The notes under the pieces: model-generated
Database searches by the model: none
What the model saw: the letters and a program-made list of their open reading frames with translations, nothing else
What the model was told of the DNA's origin: nothing
Position numbers and translations under genes: made by a program
Origin: JAJFVC01 sp039698075
GTDB taxonomy: Bacteria > Planctomycetota > Planctomycetia > Pirellulales > Thermoguttaceae
NCBI GenBank assembly: GCA_039698075.1
Contig: JBDKTJ010000142.1
Location: 1 to 20,940 of the forward strand
Direction: 5' to 3'
DNA: 20,940 bases
In this document: positions 1 through 8,082 of the stretch, piece after piece
Numbering within the stretch: the first letter of the stretch is position 1
How the letters are laid out: every line of letters starts with the position of its first letter

Positions 1-124
1 TGTGGCGATACTCGTGGCGACGTTTCCATTTCGTGTTCCTTGCGTGTGTGAAGGCGACTGTGACCACATACGCAAGCAGTTTACCCAAACCCCGCAGATC
101 GCGCCAGTCGAAATTGTCACGCAC
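1..124 (-). CDS. Possible partial gene at left edge (two competing frames)
   Basis: The minus strand stays open to the window edge downstream of the six-helix membrane protein. One frame starts at an ATG at 29-27, preceded by an AAGGA Shine-Dalgarno 7 bases upstream, and would begin METSPRVSP. A second frame, from a GTG at about 124, reads DNFDWRDLRGLGKLLAYVV and then a basic HARNTKWKRRHEYRH. That looks protein-like (hydrophobic stretch, then basic tail, reasonable GC at third codon positions) but has no clear ribosome site. The two frames exclude each other. I recognise neither product; only sequence to the left of the window can decide. Confidence 0.25.
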   Translation of the reverse strand, partial: MRDNFDWRDLRGLGKLLAYVVTVAFTHARNTKWKRRHEYRH

Positions 125-163
125 CCGCCGGCCATGTTGGGCTCGAAGCCGACGGCGACCGGC

Positions 164-766
164 TCAGCGGTCGCGGCGCACGAGGCACGCCCCGTAAAAA
201 ATGAACAAATAGCCGAACAATTCGAGTCCCTCCTGGATGATCGACTTGTACTGGCTTTTGTAGGCCTCGCCCAACAGATGGTTCCAAAGCAGATGGCCGC
301 TTCCGAAAATCCGACTGAAGACGATCGCGATCAGCAGGCCGACCGAAATGTAAATGCAGGATCGCTGGTTCATGAAGTTGGCCGCCGACTGCAACGCCGC
401 CTGGCGATGCGTCAACGCCGGGGCGGCGCAGACGACTGCCGTGATCGCAACCGGAAGGATCCAAAACGCATGATGGATCGGATCGAACAGGAAGTCCACC
501 TCACGGAGGAACATGCACGCAAGAAAACCGCCGACCAGAATGAAGAACGCCCGATCCTGCGGACGCCGCCGGGCCTCGATCCAAAACAACAGCGCCGACA
601 GCAACAGCAGCGTCTCCTGGGTGATCTCCGTCGCCGAACATTCCGGCACGCCATGCCCGATCCACACGGCGTCGACGTAAACGATCAACGGGGCCGCGAC
701 GGTCAACACGGCCAGAAACAGGAAATCCGCGATCGCGACCAACAGTTTTTTGGAGTTGTCGTCCAT
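164..766 (-). CDS. Six-helix integral membrane protein, function unknown
   Basis: A 200-residue protein with about six hydrophobic helices at residues 8-32, 51-64, 73-89, 99-116, 137-154 and 180-196. It has no signal peptide and no recognisable catalytic motif. Charged residues sit in the loops (REVDFLFDP, EARRRPQDR), and the C-terminal stretch QEGLELFGYLFIFYGA is the most family-like part. I have seen similar conserved hypothetical membrane proteins in proteobacteria but know no function. It starts at ATG 766 with only a weak GGCGAG upstream. It lies 71 bases downstream of the TetR gene on the same strand, so it is probably co-transcribed with, and perhaps controlled by, that repressor. The pairing resembles repressor-regulated membrane or stress proteins, but this is inference. 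Confidence 0.75.
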   Translation of the reverse strand: MDDNSKKLLVAIADFLFLAVLTVAAPLIVYVDAVWIGHGVPECSATEITQETLLLLSALLFWIEARRRPQDRAFFILVGGFLACMFLREVDFLFDPIHHAFWILPVAITAVVCAAPALTHRQAALQSAANFMNQRSCIYISVGLLIAIVFSRIFGSGHLLWNHLLGEAYKSQYKSIIQEGLELFGYLFIFYGACLVRRDR

Positions 767-837
767 GATCTCGCCATGCCGGTCATCGCCGGCCTCCTTG
801 GATCTCGCGCGTCGAAAGTCGCCGCGTCACGCCTCGT

Positions 838-1440
838 TCATCCTTTCTTGGCGCGTAGGGAAAATCCGTTGACAGTCGCATCGATCAGCGTCTCGCCGAA
901 ACGCCGCACCTCGTCGTCCGCGGCGCCCTCGACCAACAATTCGAACATTTCGGACAGACCGCCGAGATACATTCGGGCCGAATGCGCGACGTCATGCGGG
1001 CGAAAGTCGCCCTCTTGCATTCCCTGCTCGAAAATCGCAGTGATGATCCGCAGCAACCGCGGCCGGGTGTTTTTGCGAAGCTCATCGCCGCACTCCGCGT
1101 CGACCAAAAGCCGAATGATCGCCCGCTGCCGAACGGCCCGCTCCAACGAGGTCCGAAAGATCGATTCCAGCTTCGGCAAGGCGGTTGCCCGATCCCCGGC
1201 GATCTCCTCGATCGCGTCCAGAAACGGCTCGACCAACCGATCGTGCAGAAACCGCAACAGCTCGCTCTTGCTGTCGAAATAGGTGTAAAGGCTTCCGGCC
1301 GTCAACCCCAGCCCGGTCGCCACGCGATCCATCGTCAGTCCCCGCGTCCCGTGACGCTCCAAGACGGATCCGGCCGCCTCGAAAATCGCGTCCCGCATCA
1401 TGGCCGTCACGCACGCTTTTCGCGCTTCACTCAACCGCAT
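838..1440 (-). CDS. TetR/AcrR-family transcriptional regulator
   Basis: A 200-residue one-component repressor. The N-terminal DNA-binding domain (about residues 12-62) shows the classic TetR pattern: AIFEAAGSVLERHG, then TMDRVATGLGLTAGSLYTYF and DSKSELL, which form the helix-turn-helix. The all-helical C-terminal part would bind a ligand and dimerise; its ligand cannot be read from sequence. I chose ATG 1440 over a TTG eight codons upstream because a strong GAGGAGG ribosome site lies 8 bases before this ATG. It faces the zinc-ribbon gene across a 202-base divergent region and precedes the six-helix membrane gene on its own strand, so the likely targets are itself, the membrane protein and possibly the divergent gene. 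Family assignment is secure; target and ligand are unknown. Confidence 0.93.
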   Translation of the reverse strand: MRLSEARKACVTAMMRDAIFEAAGSVLERHGTRGLTMDRVATGLGLTAGSLYTYFDSKSELLRFLHDRLVEPFLDAIEEIAGDRATALPKLESIFRTSLERAVRQRAIIRLLVDAECGDELRKNTRPRLLRIITAIFEQGMQEGDFRPHDVAHSARMYLGGLSEMFELLVEGAADDEVRRFGETLIDATVNGFSLRAKKG

Positions 1441-1504
1441 CCCAAAAACCTCCTCGCATTCCAAGTGCGTGGAAGAATATCAAATGGCCGTTTAGAATAC
1501 AAGA

Positions 1505-1522
1505 GCGATTTTTCAGTATCGC
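1505..1522. promoter_or_regulatory. Candidate TetR operator (inverted repeat)
   Basis: GCGAT and ATCGC form an inverted repeat with an 8-base spacer (GCGATTTTTCAGTATCGC), 65-82 bases upstream of the TetR start. TetR-family operators are usually short dyads near their own promoter, so this is a plausible autoregulatory site. The arms are short and the dyad could be chance. Confidence 0.3.
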
Positions 1523-1554
1523 AAAATGTCCCCAATCGGCTTTCAACCACCGGT

Positions 1555-1583
1555 TTGCCAAACACCACCCGAGGCGGTATAGT
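1555..1583 (+). promoter_or_regulatory. Sigma-70-type promoter of the zinc-ribbon gene
   Basis: TTGCCA (1555-1560), a 17-base spacer, then TATAGT (1578-1583). This is close to TTGACA-17-TATAAT and leaves a leader of about 50 bases before ATG 1643. Confidence 0.65.
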
Positions 1584-1642
1584 GATGGCTGAACGATCGA
1601 GGGTCGTGTGCCCCCCGACGTGGGAATGCCGTTGACGATCTC

Positions 1643-2896
1643 ATGACCAACGCAACGACCGACAACGACCCGTTGCAGTTCGTCTGCCCACGGTGCCAGA
1701 CCTGGCTGAAGGTGTCGCGCAACGCGGCGGGCTCGCGCCAGCATTGTCCCCGATGCCACCTGGCCCTCGAGGTGCCGCACGAGTCGCAAACGCCGGTCCA
1801 ACGCGGCGAATACCTCTTGCATCCGGAAGGGATCGGTCCGTCGGCCGTTCAACAAACCGCGTACATTCCGGTGGTCTGCCATCTGTGCCATACGCGGATG
1901 TACGCCACGGCGGATCAGGTCGGGCAACCGATGGCCTGTCCCGACTGCGGCACGACGACCCTCGTTCCGCCGGCGCCGCCGCTGCCGCCCAAGATCGACG
2001 TGATGGCCGGCGCGGAAGACGGCGGCTACCAACTTCGCGATGGGGGACCGCCGCCACCACCGCCGCCCATCGAACGCGCCCCGGAGTCTCGCAAAAAGAA
2101 AAAGAAGATCTCGCACCGCAGGCCGCTGCCGGCCCATCCGTTTCTGACCGGGACGTTTTCCTTCCCGTTCTCCTCGGGCACATTGGGCGTCATGGTCGTC
2201 TTTGCCGGCTGGGAGGCGGTCGTCCAATGGCTGGTGACGCTGAGCATTCAATTTCGCCAAAGCATGGATCCTCGCGCCTTGTATGCCACCGCGATATTCG
2301 GCGCCATCGCCGGAATCCTGAGCGTGGGCTTGCTGACGTTCGCCTCGGCCTGTGCGCTAGCCATCGTGCGCGACACGGCGAACAGCGCCGATCAGGTCCA
2401 GGAGTGGCCCGGCCTTTCGTTCCTCGAGTGGATGTTCGCCGGGCTGTACTTGGCGAGCAGTTTGGTGATGAGTCTTCTGCCGGGCAGCGCCATCGTGTGG
2501 CTGTTGGCCGATGTGAGCCCCTATGCAGCGATCGCCGTGCCCATCGGCGCGTTTTTGACGTTCCCCGTGTTGCTGATGTCGACGCTGGAAAACGGCACGC
2601 CGTTTGGGCTGATCTCGCTGCCGATCTATCGAACGTTGTGGACGTCGCTGAAGGGTTGGATGGCGTTTTATGGGCTGACCGCCGTGCTGGGCGTCGCCGC
2701 CATCGGTCTGACGGCCTTTGCCTATTGGATCGATCCGCGTGCAGGCATGGTCGCCGTCACGATCGTGCAGGTGCTCGGTTGGTTCATCTACTTCCGACTG
2801 CTCGGCCGGCTCGGCTGGTACTGCGCCGACCGCGCCTTCCGCATTGCCGAGGCCGAGGAAAACGCGGAAGACGAGGACGACGAAGACGACGTCTGA
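1643..2896 (+). CDS. Double zinc-ribbon, multi-helix membrane protein
   Basis: 417 residues. The N-terminus has two zinc ribbons: C15/C18 with C35/C38 (CPRC...CPRC), and C79/C82 with C99/C102 (CHLC...CPDC). A proline-rich linker follows (polyproline around 135-142), then a basic patch (SRKKKKKISHRR), then about six hydrophobic helices between residues 180 and 392. The C-terminal tail is very acidic (AEENAEDEDDEDDV). The ribbons and linker should lie in the cytoplasm, with the helical domain in the membrane. This architecture is frequent in Planctomycetes but has no assigned role that I know of. Metal binding is inferred from the paired CxxC motifs. It is preceded by a good promoter, and ends convergently, 11 bases from the MuiA-family gene. 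Confidence 0.85.
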   Translation: MTNATTDNDPLQFVCPRCQTWLKVSRNAAGSRQHCPRCHLALEVPHESQTPVQRGEYLLHPEGIGPSAVQQTAYIPVVCHLCHTRMYATADQVGQPMACPDCGTTTLVPPAPPLPPKIDVMAGAEDGGYQLRDGGPPPPPPPIERAPESRKKKKKISHRRPLPAHPFLTGTFSFPFSSGTLGVMVVFAGWEAVVQWLVTLSIQFRQSMDPRALYATAIFGAIAGILSVGLLTFASACALAIVRDTANSADQVQEWPGLSFLEWMFAGLYLASSLVMSLLPGSAIVWLLADVSPYAAIAVPIGAFLTFPVLLMSTLENGTPFGLISLPIYRTLWTSLKGWMAFYGLTAVLGVAAIGLTAFAYWIDPRAGMVAVTIVQVLGWFIYFRLLGRLGWYCADRAFRIAEAEENAEDEDDEDDV

Positions 2897-2907
2897 CGCC
2901 GCACGTC

Positions 2908-4848
2908 TCAGTGCGCCGCCTTGGTCCGCTGCATCAACTCGAACTGTCGAAACTTGGCGTCGTTGGGCCGCGCGGGCATGGCCGTCGAGGCCGGGGACTG
3001 CGCGGCCGGTGCATTCATGCCGCCGTAACGCCTTGCGTCCCCCTTGGCCGGCTTCTCGTTCGGCACAAACTCGTCCTCTCCGACCGACGCCGTTTGCGGC
3101 AGCCCGACCGTCAGGTTCCTGTCGAACTCGACGGTGAATCCGTATTCCACCAGCCGGGCTTTTTCGGCCGTCGCGCCGGCCGGCACGGTCAGATCCCATC
3201 GCAAAATGTTCTTCGGCCGCTCAGTCCGCACGTAAAGCGAATCGACGCTCAGCGGATCTTTCGTCTCGCCTAACTTGATGCGGACCTCCGCCGTCCGGTC
3301 GCTGTACGGAATCCGATCGAACAGCCGAACCGGGACCGCCTCGTTTTTGAAGTTCTCCAAAACCAACCGGTACTTGAAACTCAACTCGCGATTGCCGCCC
3401 TGGACCAACTCGTTGCGATCGACCAACTCGCGTCGCGCCCGCAGTTGCGGATCGGCCCCGAACCCGACGACGAACGTCTGGCCTCGGGCGACGGTCGGAA
3501 TCTCGCCGCGTCCGACGAATCGGCCGTCCAAATAAACCGCGATCGGACCGGCCAGCAGATCGTCGTCGCCTTGGTTTTTCAAGGCCGCCTCACGATACAC
3601 GTAGCGGCTCAGCACCGGCGTGGCCACATGATAAAATTCGCTCGGAAAGCTGGTCTGCATGATCCGCACCATCTGCTGATCGCGACGGCTCGGCAAACTC
3701 ACGGCGTGGGCGAGTTGGTAGCTGAGACTCGGCCCTTCGGGGTCCGACGAGACGGACAATTTCTTGCCGGCGACCATTTCCAACGCCTGAAAATCGTTGG
3801 CCGCCGCGTTCAACTCCCAACCCAGGTTGATCTGCCGGCCGAGGTCGACGACGGTTCGCCCCTGTTGGGCCATCTCCGCCTTGCGGCTTTGGATGGTTTT
3901 GGCCCGTTCGAGCAATTGGTCCATGTCGTTCAAGTTCCCGCCGCCGTTTGGAATCAGCGAGATCGACAAAGGGGCCAAGCCCGGGCCCGACGCGCTCAAG
4001 GCCGGCGTGGCGGTCGACAGCACCAGTCGGACGCCGTCCCAGTCCTCGCCGGTCATTTGCGTGACGACGGCGTTGCACTCGACGGCCGTGCGGCTGCGGT
4101 CCTTGTCGGCCCGGATCGTGTAGCTCGGCGACCACGCGCAGGCGTTGACCAGATAGCTCAGTCGGAACGTCTCCTTGGCGTCGCTCGATTTCTCGACGAA
4201 GACCAACGCCTCGCGGACGGCGTTTCGCACGCCCGTGGTCAGCTCGGCCCGCTTCCGCTGCAACAGTTGCATCTGCTTGTTGTTTTCCTTGACCGCACGA
4301 TCCACCTCGCCGATGCGTTTAGCCAGCGACTCCCGGGTATGGAACGAAATCTGAAGAAGTTTTTCCATCGCCGCGGCGTCAAGCACGCCGTGAGCCAGGT
4401 CGGTCTTCATCGTCGGATGGATGAAATTGTCCATCGCGTCGAGATAGTGGTTTTCGCGCTGAATGACCTCGCGGTCGCGGCCCAACGCCTGCATCTGTTC
4501 GCTGAGGCGTTCCATCGACTCGTCCAGTTTTCGGACTTCATCGCGCGGCTCCTCGCCCAATGGGCGGCATCGAAACCGCACCGCTCGGATGGCTGCGCCG
4601 CCGCGGCTTTCGGCGAACAGGCTTTCCGGCGCGACTTGTTCGGGCAGCGGGCCGACGATCACCTCATGCCCCCCGGCAGCGCCTTCCAACGAAATCACCC
4701 GAGTGACCAAGGCTTGCCCCCGATACAACGTCACCTCCTCAATCCGGCCCGAAACGCCCGCCGACGGACCGCCGGCCGCCGCAACGATTCCTGCACCCCA
4801 TCCGACAACGCAAAGATTGACTGCAACGAGAGTTACGAAACAACGCAT
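2908..4848 (-). CDS. Secreted MuiA-family protein (DUF4140/DUF4139)
   Basis: 646 residues. I recognise the mucoidy-inhibitor MuiA type: an N-terminal DUF4140-like region (IEEVTLYRGQALVTRVISL, about residues 35-100), a charged coiled-coil (about 107-150 and again near 195-230), then a long beta-rich DUF4139 domain (LSYLVNACAWSPSYTIRAD to the C-terminal PAGATAEKARLVEYGFTVEF). ATG 4848 was chosen over a longer frame because GAAGGAG lies 8 bases upstream and the protein then begins with a signal peptide (MRCFVTLVAVNLCVVGWGAG). It is therefore probably periplasmic or surface-located. No enzymatic residues are apparent and the biochemical function of the family is unknown. It diverges from larB across 107 bases. 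Confidence 0.88.
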   Translation of the reverse strand: MRCFVTLVAVNLCVVGWGAGIVAAAGGPSAGVSGRIEEVTLYRGQALVTRVISLEGAAGGHEVIVGPLPEQVAPESLFAESRGGAAIRAVRFRCRPLGEEPRDEVRKLDESMERLSEQMQALGRDREVIQRENHYLDAMDNFIHPTMKTDLAHGVLDAAAMEKLLQISFHTRESLAKRIGEVDRAVKENNKQMQLLQRKRAELTTGVRNAVREALVFVEKSSDAKETFRLSYLVNACAWSPSYTIRADKDRSRTAVECNAVVTQMTGEDWDGVRLVLSTATPALSASGPGLAPLSISLIPNGGGNLNDMDQLLERAKTIQSRKAEMAQQGRTVVDLGRQINLGWELNAAANDFQALEMVAGKKLSVSSDPEGPSLSYQLAHAVSLPSRRDQQMVRIMQTSFPSEFYHVATPVLSRYVYREAALKNQGDDDLLAGPIAVYLDGRFVGRGEIPTVARGQTFVVGFGADPQLRARRELVDRNELVQGGNRELSFKYRLVLENFKNEAVPVRLFDRIPYSDRTAEVRIKLGETKDPLSVDSLYVRTERPKNILRWDLTVPAGATAEKARLVEYGFTVEFDRNLTVGLPQTASVGEDEFVPNEKPAKGDARRYGGMNAPAAQSPASTAMPARPNDAKFRQFELMQRTKAAH

Positions 4849-4874
4849 GGCACGTTCTCCTTCCGGCATGGTAG

Positions 4875-4904
4875 AATAGAGACGAAGCGGCAACCAACGT
4901 TCAA
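4875..4904 (-). promoter_or_regulatory. Candidate promoter of the MuiA-family gene
   Basis: Read on the minus strand: TTGAAC (4904-4899), an 18-base spacer, then TCTATT (4880-4875). Each box matches the sigma-70 consensus at four of six positions. It would give a leader of about 20 bases before ATG 4848. Confidence 0.35.
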
Positions 4905-4955
4905 CGCTTCAGATTCGACGCCAACCGACTGAAATTAGTTCCGCGTTCCGAAAAA

Positions 4956-5744
4956 ATGAATCGCGACCAACTGCAATTGCTTACCAAACATCTGCTGGCC
5001 GGTCAACTGACGCCGGAGGCGTTCGTCAATCAACTGTCGCACGCCGAAATCGCCGACGTCGGCGAGGCCCAGGTCGATCTGGACCGCGGACGGCGTTGCG
5101 GATTCCCCGAGGTGGTCTTCGCCGAAGGAAAAACCGTCGAGACGATGACCAAAATTTTTGAAACGCTCATGCGTCATCGGTCCGATGTGTTGGCCACACG
5201 CATGTCGCCCGAGCAGGCCGCCGAACTGTCGGCTAAATTTCCCAACGGACGCTACAACGCCTCCGGACGGACGTTTTCCATTCGGTGCGAAGGACAGGAA
5301 GAAACGGAGTCCGTCGAACGGGGTCGGGTCGTGATCATTTCGGCGGGCACCAGCGATTTGCCCGTGGCCGAAGAGGCCCGCGAAACCGCCCTGTGGACCG
5401 GCGCCGAGGTGGAACTGATTCAAGACGTCGGCGTGGCCGGTCCCCATCGGCTCCGGGCCCATCTGCCGCGACTGCGGACCGCCGATGCGATCGTGGTGGT
5501 CGCCGGCATGGAAGGCGCGCTGCCGAGCGTCGTCGGCGGACACGTCGCCTGTCCGGTGATCGCCGTGCCCACGAGCGTCGGCTACGGCGCTAGTTTCGGC
5601 GGCGTCGCGGCGCTTTTGGGCATGCTCAACAGTTGCGCCTCGAACGTCACCGTGGTCAACATCGACGCGGGCTTCAAAGGCGGATACGTCGCCGGGCTGA
5701 TCGCCAAAAACGTCGCCGCCGCGAGAAAAAAACAAAACCACTAA
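4956..5744 (+). CDS. larB: LarB, pyridinium-3,5-biscarboxylic acid mononucleotide synthase
   Basis: 262 residues. LarB carboxylates and hydrolyses nicotinate adenine dinucleotide, the first step toward the nickel-pincer nucleotide cofactor of LarA-type racemases and epimerases. The PurE/AIRC-like C-terminal domain is clear: VVIISAGTSDLPVAEEA at 125-141, GVAGPHRL at 159-166, VVVAGMEGALPSVVGGHVA at 180-198, PVIAVPTSVGYG at 200-211 and LNSCASNVTVVNIDAGFKGG at 224-243. C227 in LNSCA corresponds to the catalytic cysteine described for Lactobacillus LarB (alignment by eye). No Shine-Dalgarno is seen before ATG 4956. nnrD follows after 16 bases, so the two probably form an operon. larA, larC and larE are not in the window. 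Confidence 0.93.
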   Translation: MNRDQLQLLTKHLLAGQLTPEAFVNQLSHAEIADVGEAQVDLDRGRRCGFPEVVFAEGKTVETMTKIFETLMRHRSDVLATRMSPEQAAELSAKFPNGRYNASGRTFSIRCEGQEETESVERGRVVIISAGTSDLPVAEEARETALWTGAEVELIQDVGVAGPHRLRAHLPRLRTADAIVVVAGMEGALPSVVGGHVACPVIAVPTSVGYGASFGGVAALLGMLNSCASNVTVVNIDAGFKGGYVAGLIAKNVAAARKKQNH

Positions 5745-5760
5745 ACTTGCGGGAAAAACC

Positions 5761-6711
5761 ATGGACGCCCACGAAACCGCGTTGCCCATCTTGCCGCCTC
5801 GACAGGCCGACGCGCACAAAGGCGACTTCGGGCTGGCGCTGATCGTCGGTGGATCGCGCGGCATGGCCGGCGCCGTCGCGTTGGCCGGCATGGCCGCGTT
5901 GCGAGGCGGCGCGGGCTTGGTCCGACTGGCCGTGCCGGAACCGCTTTTGGACACCGTCGCGGCGTTCGAGCCGTCGTACATGACGGTCCCGTTGCGGGCC
6001 GACCCGGCGGGCCGAATTTCCGCCGGACCGTTGGATCGCATCGCCGATCTGGCCGAAAAAGCCCATTATCAGGCCGACCACCTGCTGCGCAGCACGCTGG
6101 ACAGCATCGTGGAATGGGCCGCCAAAGCGACGGCCGTGGCGTGCGGTCCCGGCTTGGGCCGCTCGAAAGGGCTCGACGAGTTGGTCGTGCGGCTGTATCG
6201 AGAGATTCCGCAACCGATGATCTTCGACGCCGACGCCCTGAACGCCTTGGCCACCGATCCGTCGTCGCTGCTGCATCCCGGCGGTCCTCGCATTTTGACC
6301 CCGCACCCCGGCGAGTTCGCCCGACTGATTGGCAAAAAACAGGAACTCGACGCCCGCAACGCCGCCGCCGTCCAGTTGGCCGCCCAATGCAAAATCGTCG
6401 TCGTGCTGAAAGGGCACCGCACGTTGGTGACCGACGGGCAGCGGAAAACGCTCAACACGACCGGCAATCCGGGCATGGCCACCGGCGGCGCCGGCGACGT
6501 GCTGACCGGGCTGATCACGGCGTTGGTCTGCCAGAAACTCGATCCGTTCGACGCCGCTCGACTGGGCGTCCATCTGCATGGATTGGCCGGCGATCTGGCC
6601 GCGCAGCAGATGGGCCTGGTGTCGCTGATCGCCAGCGATCTGATCCGATATCTGCCCAAAACGTTTCAGGTTTACCAAGCCTCGCAGGCGAACCGGACGC
6701 CTGCAACGTAA
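5761..6711 (+). CDS. nnrD: ADP-dependent (S)-NAD(P)H-hydrate dehydratase
   Basis: 316 residues, ribokinase-like fold. The enzyme repairs hydrated, inactive NADHX/NADPHX back to NAD(P)H using a nucleotide. Family motifs present: KGDFGLALIVGGSRGMAGA at 20-38, CGPGLG at 128-133, FDADALNAL at 155-163, TPHPGEFARL at 180-189, VLKGHRTLV at 215-223 and GNPGMATGGAGDVLTGL at 235-251. The last holds the glycine loop and catalytic Asp (D246). Residues about 93-120 look longer than in the usual 280-residue form. There is no N-terminal epimerase (NnrE) domain. It lies 16 bases after larB; both act on nicotinamide or nicotinate dinucleotide chemistry. It ends convergently, 7 bases from the next gene. Confidence 0.93.
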   Translation: MDAHETALPILPPRQADAHKGDFGLALIVGGSRGMAGAVALAGMAALRGGAGLVRLAVPEPLLDTVAAFEPSYMTVPLRADPAGRISAGPLDRIADLAEKAHYQADHLLRSTLDSIVEWAAKATAVACGPGLGRSKGLDELVVRLYREIPQPMIFDADALNALATDPSSLLHPGGPRILTPHPGEFARLIGKKQELDARNAAAVQLAAQCKIVVVLKGHRTLVTDGQRKTLNTTGNPGMATGGAGDVLTGLITALVCQKLDPFDAARLGVHLHGLAGDLAAQQMGLVSLIASDLIRYLPKTFQVYQASQANRTPAT

Positions 6712-6718
6712 AGCGGAC

Positions 6719-7489
6719 TTACCGCAACGTCTGAAGAACCCGCTCCACGCCGTCGATCAACTCGTCGACCTCCTGACGCTCGGGCTCGCGGTGCTTGCTG
6801 TGGCCGCAAAGGTTTCGCACGTCGGCCAGACGTTGGACCTGCCGCCACGCGGGCACGTCCAACACGCCGGCTTTTTTCAGATGGTCGTTGAAGTCATTGA
6901 GCGTCGGCTCGGACTTTCGCACCACGATGCCGTGCGCGGCGACAACCCGCAACAGATGCCGCTCCAACAGCACGCCCGCCACCGTGCCGGCGGCCCGCAA
7001 AAAACCGTGCGAGGCCAACTCGCGGCAGGCGTCCAGCTCGGAATCGAACAGGTCGGCGCGGACCAACTCGCGCAGCTCGAACAGGCTGCTTTCCAACCGG
7101 GCCTCGGCCGATTGCAGAATCTCCAATTGCGTCTTCAACCGCATTGAAACGGCCAGCAGGTCGTTGAACGCGCTTGCGTTGGTGTTCGGATCGAACGGGG
7201 CCCGGCGGCCGGTGAGCCAATCTTGAAGGGTGAACGTCGCGGCGTCCAACCCGTGACGACGTCCCTCGCCGAGATAGAGCCGCGCGAACTCGTCGGCCCG
7301 GGCGGGAATCAACTGCCCGACAGCATGGAGCGCCTCGGTGTACCAACGCTGATAGTCCCGCTCGAAACTGCCGCGGATTCCCGGTTCGACGTCCATCGCG
7401 TCGCGCAACGACAGGTCGATCAACATCCGCTCACCCTGACGGGCAAGCCGTTGCAGATCGGCCCGAAATCGTTCCAAAGAGCCGGGCAT
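6719..7489 (-). CDS. Conserved protein of unknown function with HEPN-like motif
   Basis: 256 residues, largely helical and cytosolic. I recognise a widespread uncharacterised bacterial family by its core: YQRWYTEALHAVGQLIP, then ESSLFELRELVRADLFDSEL, then a helix RAAGTVAGVLLERHLLRVV, TLNDFNDHLKKAGVLDVPAW and RNLCGHSKHREP. The RNLCGH segment (about R225-H230) fits the Rx4-6H motif of HEPN-superfamily RNases; that link is inference, not established for this family. ATG 7489 is preferred over a TTG at 7510, which would add seven residues; neither has a good ribosome site. It follows hydC by 65 bases on the same strand and could be read through from the hydrogenase operon, though no known hydrogenase accessory protein looks like it. 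Confidence 0.8.
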   Translation of the reverse strand: MPGSLERFRADLQRLARQGERMLIDLSLRDAMDVEPGIRGSFERDYQRWYTEALHAVGQLIPARADEFARLYLGEGRRHGLDAATFTLQDWLTGRRAPFDPNTNASAFNDLLAVSMRLKTQLEILQSAEARLESSLFELRELVRADLFDSELDACRELASHGFLRAAGTVAGVLLERHLLRVVAAHGIVVRKSEPTLNDFNDHLKKAGVLDVPAWRQVQRLADVRNLCGHSKHREPERQEVDELIDGVERVLQTLR

Positions 7490-7554
7490 TCCAACGACCC
7501 GATGCAACAAGTTTTGCTTGCCCCGAACGCACCGATCCGCTCGCCGCCGACGCT

Positions 7555-8082
7555 CTACTCTTTCGCCTTTTTAAGATATTTTTCCAACAGCGCGGGCACT
7601 TGGTCGGGCGTCACTTCACCGTGCACTTGGTCGTCGATCATCACGACCGGCGCTAGGCCGCAGGTGCCGAGACATCGGGTGCCTTCGAGCGTGAAGACGC
7701 CGTCCTTGCTGGTCTCGCCCCAGGTGATGCCCAGCTCGTCGATGATCCGCTGCGCGACGCGGTCGGCGCCCTTCACGTAGCAGGCCGTGCCCAGGCAGAC
7801 GTTGATCATGAACTTGCCGCGCGGCTTCAGGCGGAAGAAGTGGTAGAAGCTGGCCACGCCGGCCACTTTCGACGCCGGCACCCGCATCAGTTGGGCCACG
7901 GCGTCCAGATGGGCGTCGCCGAGATAGCCGAACTTCCCTTGCACTTCGTGCAGCACGGCGATCAGTTGGCTTTCCGGATGCGGCTCTTTGCGGCACTTTT
8001 CGATCAACGCCACGATCGAATCGCCAAGGACGTGCTTGGCGGCGGCTTCCACGTGTTCCCAATTGTCGGTGCAGGTGGTCAT
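7555..8082 (-). CDS. hydC: NuoE/HydC-like [2Fe-2S] subunit of NAD-linked [FeFe]-hydrogenase
   Basis: 175 residues. The N-terminal helical bundle (SQLIAVLHEVQGKFGYLGDA, VASFYHFF) is followed by a thioredoxin-like ferredoxin domain with four cluster ligands: C96 and C101 (CLGTACYVKG), C137 and C141 (CLGTCGLAPV). Length and layout match NuoE of complex I and HydC of trimeric hydrogenases. In those complexes the subunit sits against the FMN subunit and carries one [2Fe-2S] cluster. Its ATG overlaps the hydA stop (TAATG), so translation is probably coupled. Context decides the name: next to hydA and on the same strand as hydB, it is the third subunit of the cytosolic hydrogenase and not part of a respiratory complex I. 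Confidence 0.93.
   Translation of the reverse strand: MTTCTDNWEHVEAAAKHVLGDSIVALIEKCRKEPHPESQLIAVLHEVQGKFGYLGDAHLDAVAQLMRVPASKVAGVASFYHFFRLKPRGKFMINVCLGTACYVKGADRVAQRIIDELGITWGETSKDGVFTLEGTRCLGTCGLAPVVMIDDQVHGEVTPDQVPALLEKYLKKAKE

Noticed and set aside
2..1282. A 426-codon plus-strand open frame at the left edge
   Set aside because: It is antisense to the TetR and six-helix membrane genes, has no ribosome site, and shows the composition of a shadow frame.
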